Source: Anaerolineae bacterium (GTDB lineage Bacteria > Desulfobacterota > Desulfobacteria > Desulfobacterales > ETH-SRB1). Taken from it: DNA of 56,143 nt. Position numbers and translations under genes: made by a program. The notes under the pieces were generated by a model. That model was not told where the DNA came from and did no database searches. It was given only the letters and a program-made list of their open reading frames with translations. Below are positions 45,359 to 54,558 of this stretch, one piece after another (position 1 is the stretch's first letter; the number at the start of each line of letters is the position of its first letter). The stretch is taken from positions 1 to 56,143 of the forward strand of contig DATKWZ010000025.1 in NCBI GenBank assembly GCA_035529315.1. The letters are read 5' to 3'.

Positions 45359-45393
45359 ATTAAGAACTCAGCTCCGCCCTTTGCTTTCCGCTC

Positions 45394-46437
45394 TCAGCTC
45401 TTCGACGTATGGCAGACAACACACCCGCTCATATTGGCCTTGTTATCCCACCGCATGAGTTTGTAGTTGCCGGTTGCATGAGCCCCGTGGCACGAAAGAC
45501 ACATTATAATATCTGTTCCCGGGGCTACAACGTCGTTTGTGGTAGATGTGTTTATCGTGGCATAGACCGTTGATCTGGCAACCGGAGCCGTTGTGGAGTA
45601 AGTTGTGTACGATGCGTATTCACCGTCACTTGTTAAAACAATATCTGTTGGGTGCCTGAGCCATGGTGAAGCAGAGCCGATGGTTATATCATCTGTGCCC
45701 GGCCCATGGAAGTTACCGTGACATTCAGCACAAAGCCCGCTGATAGAATTTGATCCAGGACTTGATATACCACCTTCACTACCTCTGCTGGAAACTCCAT
45801 AATATTCATTGTGGATGATGGCTGTTCTGTTTTGCCACGGATAGGTGGCATCCATATTTTCGTGGCCTTTTACACCCAGTAAAAACCGATAGCTGTTGGC
45901 TACGGTATCAGCAATATTACAAAGTCCGCTCACCCCGGCATGATGGGCGCCTTTAATACTATCGAAATTGCCGAGTGTAGCGCGGTCGCCGTGACAGCCT
46001 TTTGTCCCGGCACAGGTTAAGTCTGTTGTAATTCCGGTATCATTTTCATCACCTGGGGGCTCAGTTAAGATATCTTCAGCATAACCTGTTAAGAGGTCTA
46101 CATTATGACCATATGCATCGTCGGTTATAATATGTTTAAAATTGCCGGCTGCCAGGTCTGTTTCGCCGGTGGTGTGATAAACTTGGGGGATTTTTTGTCC
46201 CAAGGTAACGTATTCCGAACCACTAGGGTCCTGACCATGACAGCCAAGACAGTTGCCGCGTACCAGGCTCGAGAAAGGAGCATCACCAAATCCTCCATAT
46301 GTCGCCATCGAAGCCCCGGCCTGGCTGTTGTGCATGGTATGGCAGTTTGAGCATTCTCCCGATACCTTGGCCTGAGGAGCGTCTGATGAGGCTATGATCA
46401 AAAGGATCAATATTATGCTGAAAGACAACCTTTTCAA
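45394..46437 (-). CDS. 6-haem secreted c-type cytochrome with a CX5CH site
   Basis: 347 residues with signal peptide and five CXXCH motifs (CSNCH, CLGCH, CAECH, CLSCH, CVVCH) plus CAGTKGCH, a CX5CH site at the third position that fits a non-standard haem attachment. The best start is TTG at 46437 with GGGAG eight bases upstream. Low-haem, Gly/Ser/Thr-rich, and 35 bp upstream of the 9-haem gene. It resembles surface cytochromes that polymerise or pair with outer-membrane conduits, but the family is not certain. Confidence 0.82.
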   Translation of the reverse strand: MKRLSFSIILILLIIASSDAPQAKVSGECSNCHTMHNSQAGASMATYGGFGDAPFSSLVRGNCLGCHGQDPSGSEYVTLGQKIPQVYHTTGETDLAAGNFKHIITDDAYGHNVDLLTGYAEDILTEPPGDENDTGITTDLTCAGTKGCHGDRATLGNFDSIKGAHHAGVSGLCNIADTVANSYRFLLGVKGHENMDATYPWQNRTAIIHNEYYGVSSRGSEGGISSPGSNSISGLCAECHGNFHGPGTDDITIGSASPWLRHPTDIVLTSDGEYASYTTYSTTAPVARSTVYATINTSTTNDVVAPGTDIIMCLSCHGAHATGNYKLMRWDNKANMSGCVVCHTSKS

Positions 46438-46468
46438 AATGGCTCTCCCTTTCTATGGCGGGGCAATG

Positions 46469-46541
46469 GTTCACGGTTGTCGGTTCACGGTCACGGTTCA
46501 TGGTTTTTTTCAATGAACTATGTAACTGTGAACCGTGAACT
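46469..46541. repeat. GGTTCACGGTTCAC words in inverted orientation
   Basis: GGTTCACGGTTGTCGGTTCA and on, followed by AACTGTGAACCGTGAACTG in the opposite sense, so the block can fold on itself. It starts one base after the NHL-protein stop codon and fills the gap to the 6-haem gene. Confidence 0.7.
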
Positions 46542-46542
46542 G

Positions 46543-47448
46543 TTATTCAAACACACTGATGCGTGTATTTGCCCGGTCAACAACAAATATCCGGCCTGAA
46601 CTGTTTACACATATAAAAGAAGGCCGGTAAAGTCGTCCCTCTCTCCAGCCGGACTGTGAAAAAGCATATAAAAACCGGCCTTTGTCGTTGAATACAAGAA
46701 CCTGGTTTTTGTGTTGATCCGCTACATAGATCAGCCCTTTTTGATCAACAGCAAGGCTTGTCGGAAAATCGAATTCACCTTTGCCAGAGCCTCTGCTTCC
46801 AAACCTTAAAAGAAGATTGCCCTCGCTGTTATAAACGCAAATTGAACCATCAATGGTGCTCAGCACATAAATACGGCCTGTTTCGTCTACCTTCACATCT
46901 TTAAGACCCCGGCTTCCCTTGACCAATATCTGCTTTTTGAATTGTAAATTTGAATCAAACAGAAGAATCCTCTGGTTGGCTTTGTCCGCAATATAGAGGC
47001 GATCTTCTGAATCAATGGCCATGTTTCCAGGATAAATAGGGTTAGCCCCGGAAACAGCGGAAAAATCGATCGTTTTGATAGATTTTCGCTCAATATCAAT
47101 CGCCAGGACATTCCCCTTTCCAGGCTCGGCCACAAAAAAGTTGCCCTTGCTGTCTTTGACTATGCTTGTTGGCGAAGTCAGCGCGCCTCCACCGGTAAAT
47201 TTTGAGATATATTTAAACTCATCATTAAAAACAAATGCAAGAATCCTGCCATTTGTTGTGTCCGTGAAATATAACCTGTTCCTGTTTTCGTCAAAAAAAA
47301 TACCGCCAAGCAGACCAAAACGGCCTATTTCACTATTTCCGGTGATTGATGTCAGGTGTTTAACCTGTCCTTTTGACGCACAAAGTGCGGTCGCGGGTAT
47401 GATCAGGAAAAATAATAACAAAATGACGGGTTTTATCTTTCTACGCAT
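46543..47448 (-). CDS. NHL-repeat beta-propeller protein, exported
   Basis: About 301 residues from the ATG at 47448 (MRRKIKPVILLLFFLI signal peptide); the frame beyond to 47535 runs through repeat DNA and is not favoured. Six NHL-type blades, each with a phrase such as GNFFVAEPGKGNVLAID, DRLYIADKANQRILLF, GLIYVADQHKNQVLVF and GRIFVVDRANTRISVFE. Such propellers commonly occur with large multihaem cytochromes and porins in metal- and electrode-reducing bacteria. Function inferred: extracytoplasmic scaffold or ligand binding. Confidence 0.88.
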   Translation of the reverse strand: MRRKIKPVILLLFFLIIPATALCASKGQVKHLTSITGNSEIGRFGLLGGIFFDENRNRLYFTDTTNGRILAFVFNDEFKYISKFTGGGALTSPTSIVKDSKGNFFVAEPGKGNVLAIDIERKSIKTIDFSAVSGANPIYPGNMAIDSEDRLYIADKANQRILLFDSNLQFKKQILVKGSRGLKDVKVDETGRIYVLSTIDGSICVYNSEGNLLLRFGSRGSGKGEFDFPTSLAVDQKGLIYVADQHKNQVLVFNDKGRFLYAFSQSGWREGRLYRPSFICVNSSGRIFVVDRANTRISVFE

Positions 47449-47743
47449 AATTACTCCGGAAAATTTAATCAAGAAAACACGAAAGGATTTGGTCATAATT
47501 TCGGCCATTTTCACCACAAAGCACACGAAGATCACAGAAAAAGCGCTTGTTTTTACACACCCTGTCCGCTTCCCGCGTCCACCCCTCTTGTTAGAGGGGA
47601 TTTAGAGGAATTAACCTCCGACATCTGGCTTCTGTTTCTTTTTTTCATTCAGCATTCGATGTTGGATGTTGGACGTTCGATGTTCGACGTTCATTCTAAT
47701 CTTCTCACCTTCTAACCTTCTCACTCTTCCGCTCTCTGCTCCA
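47449..47743. repeat. 295 bp gap made of several word families
   Basis: From right to left on the minus strand: ATTCGATGTTGGATGTTGGA-type 7-8 base words and TTCTCACCTTCTAACCTTCT words (47651-47730), a CCCCTCT-TGTT-AGAGGGG hairpin (47582-47599), and CACCACAAAGCACACGAAG words (about 47510-47530). No gene. Confidence 0.65.
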
Positions 47744-49009
47744 TCAATACCCCTTATGGCATTGAATACACAACTGCTTTTTTCGATCAAATCTCAAAGC
47801 AAAATCATAAGGGCTCCCCATCAGGTTATGACAGGTGCTACATATAATCTTCCCCTTGGTCCTCGGGTCAATGGTATTTTCCCCTACAGGATGGGTGAAC
47901 GTGGCATGCCTTTTGTGGCAATTAACACACGCGGAAATTTCATCGGTGCTGTATAACAGCTCAAAGTCGGACCCGTGGGGACGATGGCAGTCTGTGCATT
48001 TTCCTTCTATAACCAAGGGGTGTTTGTGTTTGTTATTTTTGTCTTTTAAACGATCTTTTGTATCCTGATGACAGGTAGTGCATATTTTTTTCTCTTTTGC
48101 CTTTTTTAAACGAGCTTCATCCGAAGCATGCGGGCTGTGGCAGTCTGTGCAAAAAACCCCTTCTCCGACATGAGCGTTGACCTTTTTAAAATCCTCATTA
48201 ACCGATGGATGGCATGTAATGCAGACCGACACCCCCTTGGTTTTCATGCCCAGTGGATCTGTTGATTCGGCTGGATTATGGCATTGAGTGCATTTCTTAC
48301 CGGCAAACGGCTTGTGTGAATTCTCCTTGATCAGCTTCGTGCGATTAGAACCGTGGGGATTATGGCAGGAAATACAATCAGCCCCCTGCACAGGATAATA
48401 GAGGTGAGATTTTTCCGTCTTTTTATTCTTGACTGTATGGCATGTCACGCATATCTGTTCAGGGCTCTTTTCGACCAGCTCTTCGTAATCGGATGTATGG
48501 TGGCTGTGGCAACTTAAACAATTACCCTTTTTTACAGGATCATGCCTGTTCTTTTTCGAAAACATCTCTTTGCCGGCATGGCAGCTAAAACAGAGTTTTT
48601 CCCCTCTTGCTCTCAATAATTTTGGATTTTTTGATGAATGAGGGCTGTGACATTTCAGGCACGCTCCTTCCTCAAAAGGGGAATGGCTGTATTTTTTGCC
48701 GAAACTCCCTTTTTTGCCTTTATGGCAGGTTTTGCACAGCGCGCTGATCTCATCTTTTGCCAGATGTTCGTAATTTGAAGCATGGGGATTGTGGCAGCTT
48801 GAGCATTGATATTTTTTAAAAGGCTCGTGCCGCCCCTTTTGATCCATCTCCTTTTGAACTCCGGGATGACATTCCATACATTTTTTAAAGCCAACCTCCG
48901 TGCCTTTTGCATCAGCCGCATGAACCGCTATCTCAGGCAACAGGAATACCATAAAAAATATTAAATAAAATAAAGCTGTGTGATTTTTAACTTTAGGCAT
49001 TTTAGGCAC
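47744..49009 (-). CDS. 16-haem c-type cytochrome (doubled CXXCH type)
   Basis: 421 residues with signal peptide and 16 CXXCH motifs spaced about 22-28 residues. They come in the doubled-CXXCH pattern: a motif followed by NPHAS/SPHSS/RPHGS, then LCxxCH. Lys-rich spacers (FGKKYSHSPFEEGACLKCH). The ATG at 49009 and the N-terminus MPKMPKVK are encoded by the AAATGCCTAAAGTG repeat; the next Met is inside the signal helix, so the repeat supplies the start. It follows the 26-haem gene by 24 bp and shares its architecture, so both derive from one repeat series. Confidence 0.9.
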   Translation of the reverse strand: MPKMPKVKNHTALFYLIFFMVFLLPEIAVHAADAKGTEVGFKKCMECHPGVQKEMDQKGRHEPFKKYQCSSCHNPHASNYEHLAKDEISALCKTCHKGKKGSFGKKYSHSPFEEGACLKCHSPHSSKNPKLLRARGEKLCFSCHAGKEMFSKKNRHDPVKKGNCLSCHSHHTSDYEELVEKSPEQICVTCHTVKNKKTEKSHLYYPVQGADCISCHNPHGSNRTKLIKENSHKPFAGKKCTQCHNPAESTDPLGMKTKGVSVCITCHPSVNEDFKKVNAHVGEGVFCTDCHSPHASDEARLKKAKEKKICTTCHQDTKDRLKDKNNKHKHPLVIEGKCTDCHRPHGSDFELLYSTDEISACVNCHKRHATFTHPVGENTIDPRTKGKIICSTCHNLMGSPYDFALRFDRKKQLCIQCHKGY

Positions 49010-49036
49010 TTTAGCTCACTTTAGGCACTTTAATTA
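48995..49036. repeat. AAAGTGCCTAAAGTG array between 26-haem and 16-haem genes
   Basis: TTAGGCATTTTAGGCACTTT and further 10-11 base units on the plus strand cover the stop codon of the 26-haem gene, the whole 24 bp gap, and the start codon and first eight codons of the 16-haem gene. Same family as 7312-7371 and 8456-8640. Confidence 0.82.
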
Positions 49037-50983
49037 ATGACATTTCTTGCAGTTCCCCTCCTTAAACGGCGGGTGTAAAGCCTTGTGCATCAGGCCCTTG
49101 TTTTCCGCACTGTGTGCTTCATGGCAGCTTGTGCAATCTGTTTTATTAATGGCGATTCCGGAGTGTGCATCTACCATGGCCGAATCATTAATGTTGTGAC
49201 AACCATTGCAAAGGCTCGCCCCTTTGCCTGCAAGCAGGCTTTCAATGTTTGCATAGTGCGGCACATGGCACTTTAGACACATCCCATCCTTTGCCGGCGT
49301 GTGCTGAAATTTGTCTTTTTCAATATTAATCTGCATGTCCTGGTGGCATGACAGGCAGAGGCTCTCTGCGGGCCTGTTTAATCGCCCTTTTATTTTGCTT
49401 CCATGTGGATTATGACAGGATGTGCATTCTCCCTCTTTGATCGGCATGTGGGTATATTTGCTTTTTTGGGAAAGATCCTGAATGTTTCCGTGACACCCAT
49501 AACAATTATCCGCCCCTGTTTTAATCAACTGGAAATCGTTGTCACCGGCATGTTCGTCGTGGCATGTAAGACACCGGCCCTTTGCAAAGGATTCATGGAC
49601 ACTTCCCCCCTCAACATCATCGAGCATCCCCTTGTGGCAATTAAAGCAGAGTCTGTCTTTTTTCTGAATCAAAAGCTTTTCTCTGCTTTCTGAGTGTGGG
49701 TTGTGGCAGACCACACATTGTCCGATCCTGATCGGAGTATGAACATTAACTCTATCAAAGAGCATCTTCTCTTTTTGATGGCACATGTAACACTGCTCAA
49801 CCTCAGCGCGTTTGAGCTCAAACTTGTAATCCGATGCATGGGGGTCGTGACAAACAACGCAATCTCCCTTTTTAACAGGATTGTGAACATTCGACCGCGT
49901 AAAATCATCTGTCTTGTGACACTGGTAGCAAAGCTTTTTGCCCACTTCTTTTAATACATAATCATTGTTTGATGCATGTGGATTATGGCACGATGTACAA
50001 TTGTTCTCTTTTACCGGATTATGAACATGCTGTTTCTTAATCAACTCTTCTCTTTCTTTATGGCACGAATAGCAAAGCTTTCCATCAGGCAGAAGCGTTA
50101 TATGTTTATTGTCCGTGGTGTGGGGGCTGTGGCATGACAGGCAATTCCCATCTTGAACCGGTGAATGGGTATTGGTTTTCTTAAAATCCGCCTCATTTTT
50201 TGTATGGCACCCGTAACATAGATCAGCCCCGCTTTTTTTGATGTCTAAAGGGCGCTCTGATTCAGGCTGGTTATGACAGGAACTGCACTGATTCTGATCA
50301 AGCGGCGCGTGAGTGAATTCTCGAAACAGTTTTGTGTTTGAAGAAGAATGCGGCGTATGACAGGAAACACAGGAATCTCCCTCTAATTTATAGCCGGAAT
50401 GACTTTTGATAAATGCAGGGTTTTTAAAATTATGACATTTACCGCAAACATCGGCAGTTGAAGCAAAAAGTGATTTTTCATAATCAGAACCATGAGCATT
50501 ATGACAGGTCAAACACCCTTTTTCGGATAAGGGCGCATGCTGCATTTTTCTGTTATAGGTATCTTTTTTATGGCAGATAAAACAAAGATTGTTTCCCGCG
50601 CCTTTTAAGAGGTTTTTGTTTTCGGACGAATGTGGATTGTGACAGCTTATACACTCTTCTTCTCTTGCCGGGGGATGAGCATGCTTTTTGTCAAGCATGC
50701 TTTTCTTTTCTTTATGGCAGGTGTAACAAAGCTTCTTTTCGCTCACCTTCAGGTAAACGCCCCCGATTACGCCGTGGGGTCTGTGGCACGATTCGCACTC
50801 ATTGTTTTTTACAGGCTTATGGACAACCCCTGCCTTCTTAAACTCATCAGCCTTTTTTTGATGGCACTCAACGCATTTTTTCCTCACAAGCTGCCTGGAC
50901 ACCCTTTTCTCGCAAGAAACAGTTCCAACGATGATAATTGCGATCAATAGCAGCAATAAAGTGGCCGGTTTTATGAATTTCAT
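49034..50983 (-). CDS. 26-haem c-type cytochrome (doubled CXXCH type)
   Basis: 649 residues with 26 CXXCH motifs, about one per 25 residues, from CVECH near residue 37 to CKKCH at the very end. The N-terminal helix ends VGTVSCEKR; Cys24 is a possible lipidation site though the lipobox is not ideal. The doubled CXXCH pattern with NPHSS/SPHTT links repeats throughout. The protein stops directly after the last haem His, without the PH segment that follows the other motifs, and the stop codon lies in a repeat array, so the end may be trimmed. It overlaps the PPIC gene by four bases. Confidence 0.9.
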   Translation of the reverse strand: MKFIKPATLLLLLIAIIIVGTVSCEKRVSRQLVRKKCVECHQKKADEFKKAGVVHKPVKNNECESCHRPHGVIGGVYLKVSEKKLCYTCHKEKKSMLDKKHAHPPAREEECISCHNPHSSENKNLLKGAGNNLCFICHKKDTYNRKMQHAPLSEKGCLTCHNAHGSDYEKSLFASTADVCGKCHNFKNPAFIKSHSGYKLEGDSCVSCHTPHSSSNTKLFREFTHAPLDQNQCSSCHNQPESERPLDIKKSGADLCYGCHTKNEADFKKTNTHSPVQDGNCLSCHSPHTTDNKHITLLPDGKLCYSCHKEREELIKKQHVHNPVKENNCTSCHNPHASNNDYVLKEVGKKLCYQCHKTDDFTRSNVHNPVKKGDCVVCHDPHASDYKFELKRAEVEQCYMCHQKEKMLFDRVNVHTPIRIGQCVVCHNPHSESREKLLIQKKDRLCFNCHKGMLDDVEGGSVHESFAKGRCLTCHDEHAGDNDFQLIKTGADNCYGCHGNIQDLSQKSKYTHMPIKEGECTSCHNPHGSKIKGRLNRPAESLCLSCHQDMQINIEKDKFQHTPAKDGMCLKCHVPHYANIESLLAGKGASLCNGCHNINDSAMVDAHSGIAINKTDCTSCHEAHSAENKGLMHKALHPPFKEGNCKKCH

Positions 50984-52413
50984 GGAGTAGTTACCCGGTA
51001 TTTTTCTTCTATCTGTTTCAGAGCTTTTTTGTTAATCTTTATTCCGGACTCTTTACGCAACTTTGTTAAATATTCAGATATGATTTCGTTGAATTTTTTT
51101 TGCCCTGTTGCTTTTTTTAACTTATCGACGACCCTGAAGAACTCTATGGGCTTTCCACCTCTTTTGCCCTTTAATTTAATGATCCTGTATTGTCTGTCGT
51201 CGGCGATTACATTGCTGATCTCACCCGGTTTCAGCCGGTTTAACTCCTTACTGATTGCGGGAGAAAAGGAATCGGCATTAACCCATACAGCTCTTTGCCT
51301 TGGAATCCATCTTTCCGACACCCGTGCCGCCAAAAACTCAAAGCCCGCTCCCTGCTTTAATTCTTTCAAAGCTTTCTCAGCGTCTTTACTGGCATTAAAG
51401 ATCATCTCCCCGAACCAGACCTCATACCCTTTTTTATAGTCATCTATATGCTTTTCATAATATTGTGTCAACTCATTTTCCGTTGGAATTATCAGGGGAT
51501 AGATTAGCTTTGCCTTAAATTCATTGATAAGGAGCCGCTCTTTACGATTTTTAACCATATCCATAAATGCGGGCTCATTGACATAATTTCGCCTTAAAGC
51601 TTCCTGGTCGATTAATTTGAATGCTATCAGGTTATCCACAATCTTTTCTTTTAACTCATTTTGCGTTTTTTCCGGATGGTCACTGTTTTTTAACAAGGGC
51701 TGCTTCATGGCCTGCATGGTCTGTTTTTGAGTCGCCTGTTTCAAATCATGGAGAAAATCATCAGTGGGAATCGTATCATCATTTACGCTTGCCACCACCG
51801 ACTTTTCCCCTGTATAATTCTTTTCCAAGTCAAGCAGGTTAATCAGCTCACTGTCAATCCATATATCCGCCTGTTTTCTCAGCTCGGAAATAAAATTATC
51901 AGACAGCTCTTTCTCTTTTTCCTTTCCGAGGTTTTTTCTGATTCGCGGCTCTACCTTTTTAAACATCCCTTCAGGGGCTGGCCCATCTTTCTCATAACGC
52001 TCTTTAAAATACTCTAAAATATCTTGTTCGCTGATGTTGGTTTTATCAAGAATCTCTTCTTTTCTTAATCTGAGGATTGATTGTGTGGTCACGAAGGATT
52101 CAATCTTTTTTGTAAAATCAACAGACCTGTCGAGTTCTACCCTGTAAGCCTCCTGGATCATGAGTCGCTCATCGATAATATCTTCAACAATATCCGTGAT
52201 TTTGATACTGCCGGCGCCCTCTTCAGGCCGGATTTGCGGCTTATACCTGTGAATATCCTTAAGCCTCTCATAAAGAGCGTCTTCATCAATAAATTCGCCA
52301 TTTACTTCCGCAAGTACGCGTGTGTCAGGAGAACCGCAATGCAGGATATCTACACCTGCGACTGCAAGCCCAAAAAGCGCCATCAAAGCAAATACTGATA
52401 ATTTTTTCATCAT
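50980..52413 (-). CDS. PPIC-type peptidyl-prolyl isomerase / SurA-like chaperone
   Basis: About 477 residues from ATG-ATG at 52413, 22 bases after the preceding gene. Hydrophobic leader followed by Cys (DILHCGSPD), perhaps a lipoprotein. LAEVNGEFIDEDALYERL begins a SurA-N-like helical domain that is repeated (VASVNDDTIPTDDFLHDL). The parvulin part is near residues 330-420 with GEMIFNASKDAEKAL, LKQGAGFEFLAARVSE and LKPGEISNVIADDRQYRIIKL. Likely folds the barrel and cytochromes of this locus in the periplasm. The four-base overlap with the 26-haem gene indicates co-translation. Confidence 0.88.
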   Translation of the reverse strand: MMKKLSVFALMALFGLAVAGVDILHCGSPDTRVLAEVNGEFIDEDALYERLKDIHRYKPQIRPEEGAGSIKITDIVEDIIDERLMIQEAYRVELDRSVDFTKKIESFVTTQSILRLRKEEILDKTNISEQDILEYFKERYEKDGPAPEGMFKKVEPRIRKNLGKEKEKELSDNFISELRKQADIWIDSELINLLDLEKNYTGEKSVVASVNDDTIPTDDFLHDLKQATQKQTMQAMKQPLLKNSDHPEKTQNELKEKIVDNLIAFKLIDQEALRRNYVNEPAFMDMVKNRKERLLINEFKAKLIYPLIIPTENELTQYYEKHIDDYKKGYEVWFGEMIFNASKDAEKALKELKQGAGFEFLAARVSERWIPRQRAVWVNADSFSPAISKELNRLKPGEISNVIADDRQYRIIKLKGKRGGKPIEFFRVVDKLKKATGQKKFNEIISEYLTKLRKESGIKINKKALKQIEEKYRVTTP

Positions 52414-52435
52414 AAGAAGTTTGAAGTTCCTTCCC

Positions 52436-53011
52436 CTACGGCATTGTTTCAATCATCTCGCCAACCACTTTCCTGGTCAACTCGCCCACCGACCTGACCT
52501 TGCCGAAATCAATAACCTTTAGGTAGTCATCGCCTGTTCTTCTGTGTTGAGCCATCCACAAAATTTCCCCTGTTCGGGCGTCCACCATCCTCGCGCTGAT
52601 GGAAACCACGGGAACAACATCCCTTTTCTTTCCGTTTATCCCCACAAATTCTTCTATCCGGCCTATGATAACGGCATCCACTCCCAATCTTCTTCCCATA
52701 AGATTAATAGTATTAAGATCAACGCCGGTTCTCACAACAATTCGCTCGCCGATAAGAAAGCTCTTGATGTTACCAGGAAATTCCACCTTAAACTTTCTCA
52801 TTCCAACCAGGTTTGCGACAAAAGCCCCTCTTACAATTTTGTTTGCTTCGGCGCTTTTTGTATTGTTGTAAAAAGACAAAACCGCAACTTTTTTGACCAC
52901 CGACTGATCATGGTTTTTTCTGACATAGGCGTGCGGGGTGGCAGATAAAGAACAACCCGAGATGAATCCCAGGATAAGAAGCAGAAAAATGAATTTTCTT
53001 GTCTGGCTCAT
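52436..53011 (-). CDS. CsgG/LpoB-like lipoprotein
   Basis: About 191 residues from ATG at 53011, four bases after the preceding stop. Good lipobox ISGC with Cys20. The mature part has VVKKVAVLSFYNNTKSAEAN, GVDAVIIGRIEEF, MVDARTGEILWMAQ and an RTGDDYLKVIDFGKVRSVGELTRKVVGEM tail: the CsgG/TolB-N/LpoB fold used by periplasmic-side lipoproteins of the outer membrane. Two further proteins of this fold precede it. Role unknown; may assist assembly or anchoring of the barrel-cytochrome complex. Confidence 0.82.
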   Translation of the reverse strand: MSQTRKFIFLLLILGFISGCSLSATPHAYVRKNHDQSVVKKVAVLSFYNNTKSAEANKIVRGAFVANLVGMRKFKVEFPGNIKSFLIGERIVVRTGVDLNTINLMGRRLGVDAVIIGRIEEFVGINGKKRDVVPVVSISARMVDARTGEILWMAQHRRTGDDYLKVIDFGKVRSVGELTRKVVGEMIETMP

Positions 53012-53015
53012 CCAA

Positions 53016-54545
53016 TCAAAAATCCTCAACCCATTCATCTGTTTTTTTCTCAGGCTCAACCTCGGTTGCTTCAGGCTTAAGCATCTTTAAGGGTTGTTTT
53101 ACAAGTTGCAATCTGTTTCCGGCTATGTCTCTTACTTCAAGCGAATACGCAAGTTGCCCCTCTCCTTCGAGGTTCAGGCCTTTGTTTTGTTTTGTTTTAA
53201 CCGGGAAGACCATGGTTGCCGGGATATCCCCTTTGCCCTCAAACCTTCCTTCTTCAGAGCCTGTCCTGTCGTAAACAATGACTCCCCAATCAGCTATTTC
53301 GCTTATATCTTTGATTTCCAGCGACAGGGTAAGGCTTTCTTCATTTTCCTCTGTAAGAAAAACGGCAACCTCGGGCGAAGTTCTGTCAACCACGATATTC
53401 TCCTTTGCCGTGAACGTCCTGTTGCCCGCCTTATCTTCCACAAATAATTGACAGAAATATGTTCCATCTTTAACAGTCTTGTATTGATTATTCTCACCCC
53501 GCCAGACAAAACCCGCGGGCAGAGCGCCGAAGCCGCCTTCCGATCTCACTACGTTGCCGGCTTCATCTATAATCTTAACCTCCCAGCTTTCTAATATGAT
53601 TGGGTTCAGGAGTTCAGGAAAAAATTGAATATAGTCATTGATGCCGTCATTATTGGGAGATACAAGCCTTTGCGGAAACGAAAGAGCGATTTCGGGTGGT
53701 CTGTTGTGAACAGTCAGAGTGGCCGCGGAGTCTATAATAAAAAGCTTGTTTTGCTGGTCCGATATATAAATCTTCAGCGGATAGACTCCATCAATGGCCG
53801 GAGCTGAAATAATTCCAGTATACCACCTTCCGTCCTCGGTTTCAAGGTTAATCTCACTATCAAGAACAAATGCCTTGATATCCAGCAGCTTTCCGGTGAT
53901 CTCTCTGACCTCTATTGAGACGCGTGTTGAATTGCCGCTTCTTAGCACATCAGGAAAAAAACCTGCATGGCTAATCTCAATCGGAGTTACGGATGCGCCG
54001 GCAGGATCAATGGTAGACGGCAAGTTGCTTAATAGTTCCTCCGCTGTGATTTCTACCAGCTTCTTTAAAGAAGTTATCCTGCCCAGGCCGAGAAATGTGA
54101 CAAAGTCGTCCCCGGTGCGTGAAATAGAGTTAGCCCAGACAACAGAAGCATCAGAACAATTGATCATCTTGGCATTCATGACTACCTGTGGATTTTCATC
54201 ATTTTCAATGAGATCAACAGACCCTAATATCAGGACATCTGCCTTTAAAACAGCGCCCATTTCTCTGATAGTCGGTCTGTCTAAAAATTCTATTCCGCGG
54301 ATTCTTCTTTTGATAAGGAAATTTTCCAGAATATTCTGAGAAATAACATTGAATTCATTTTTTATGAGACGATCCGATATAAGACGCGTCACATCAATGG
54401 AAATATCTCCAACGGTAAATGTGCCAAAAGGTGTCACAGCCACTTTCTCTATTTTTATCACATTCTCTGCCCCAAAAATGCGACCAGGCAACCCTGGAAG
54501 CAAAAAGGCTAAAATAGCTGCTACGATGAATAAGTGTTTTTTCAC
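53016..54545 (-). CDS. CsgG-like domain fused to FlgD-type Ig modules, exported
   Basis: About 509 residues from a GTG at 54545 with GAGGT nine bases ahead; the ATG-type frame further up would overlap the previous gene. Signal peptide (VKKHLFIVAAILAFLL...IFGA), then a CsgG-like domain (KIEKVAVTPFGTFTVGDISIDVTRLISDRL, DVLILGSVDLIEND, VVWANSISRTGDDFVTFLGLGRI). In the second half are Ig-like modules with SPNNDGINDYIQF and GTYFCQLFVEDKAGN, as in FlgD/CHU_C-type domains. The tail TEVEPEKKTDEWVEDF is acidic. The fusion looks like a surface or envelope scaffold. Confidence 0.8.
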   Translation of the reverse strand: MKKHLFIVAAILAFLLPGLPGRIFGAENVIKIEKVAVTPFGTFTVGDISIDVTRLISDRLIKNEFNVISQNILENFLIKRRIRGIEFLDRPTIREMGAVLKADVLILGSVDLIENDENPQVVMNAKMINCSDASVVWANSISRTGDDFVTFLGLGRITSLKKLVEITAEELLSNLPSTIDPAGASVTPIEISHAGFFPDVLRSGNSTRVSIEVREITGKLLDIKAFVLDSEINLETEDGRWYTGIISAPAIDGVYPLKIYISDQQNKLFIIDSAATLTVHNRPPEIALSFPQRLVSPNNDGINDYIQFFPELLNPIILESWEVKIIDEAGNVVRSEGGFGALPAGFVWRGENNQYKTVKDGTYFCQLFVEDKAGNRTFTAKENIVVDRTSPEVAVFLTEENEESLTLSLEIKDISEIADWGVIVYDRTGSEEGRFEGKGDIPATMVFPVKTKQNKGLNLEGEGQLAYSLEVRDIAGNRLQLVKQPLKMLKPEATEVEPEKKTDEWVEDF

Positions 54546-54558
54546 AAAATCCGGACCT

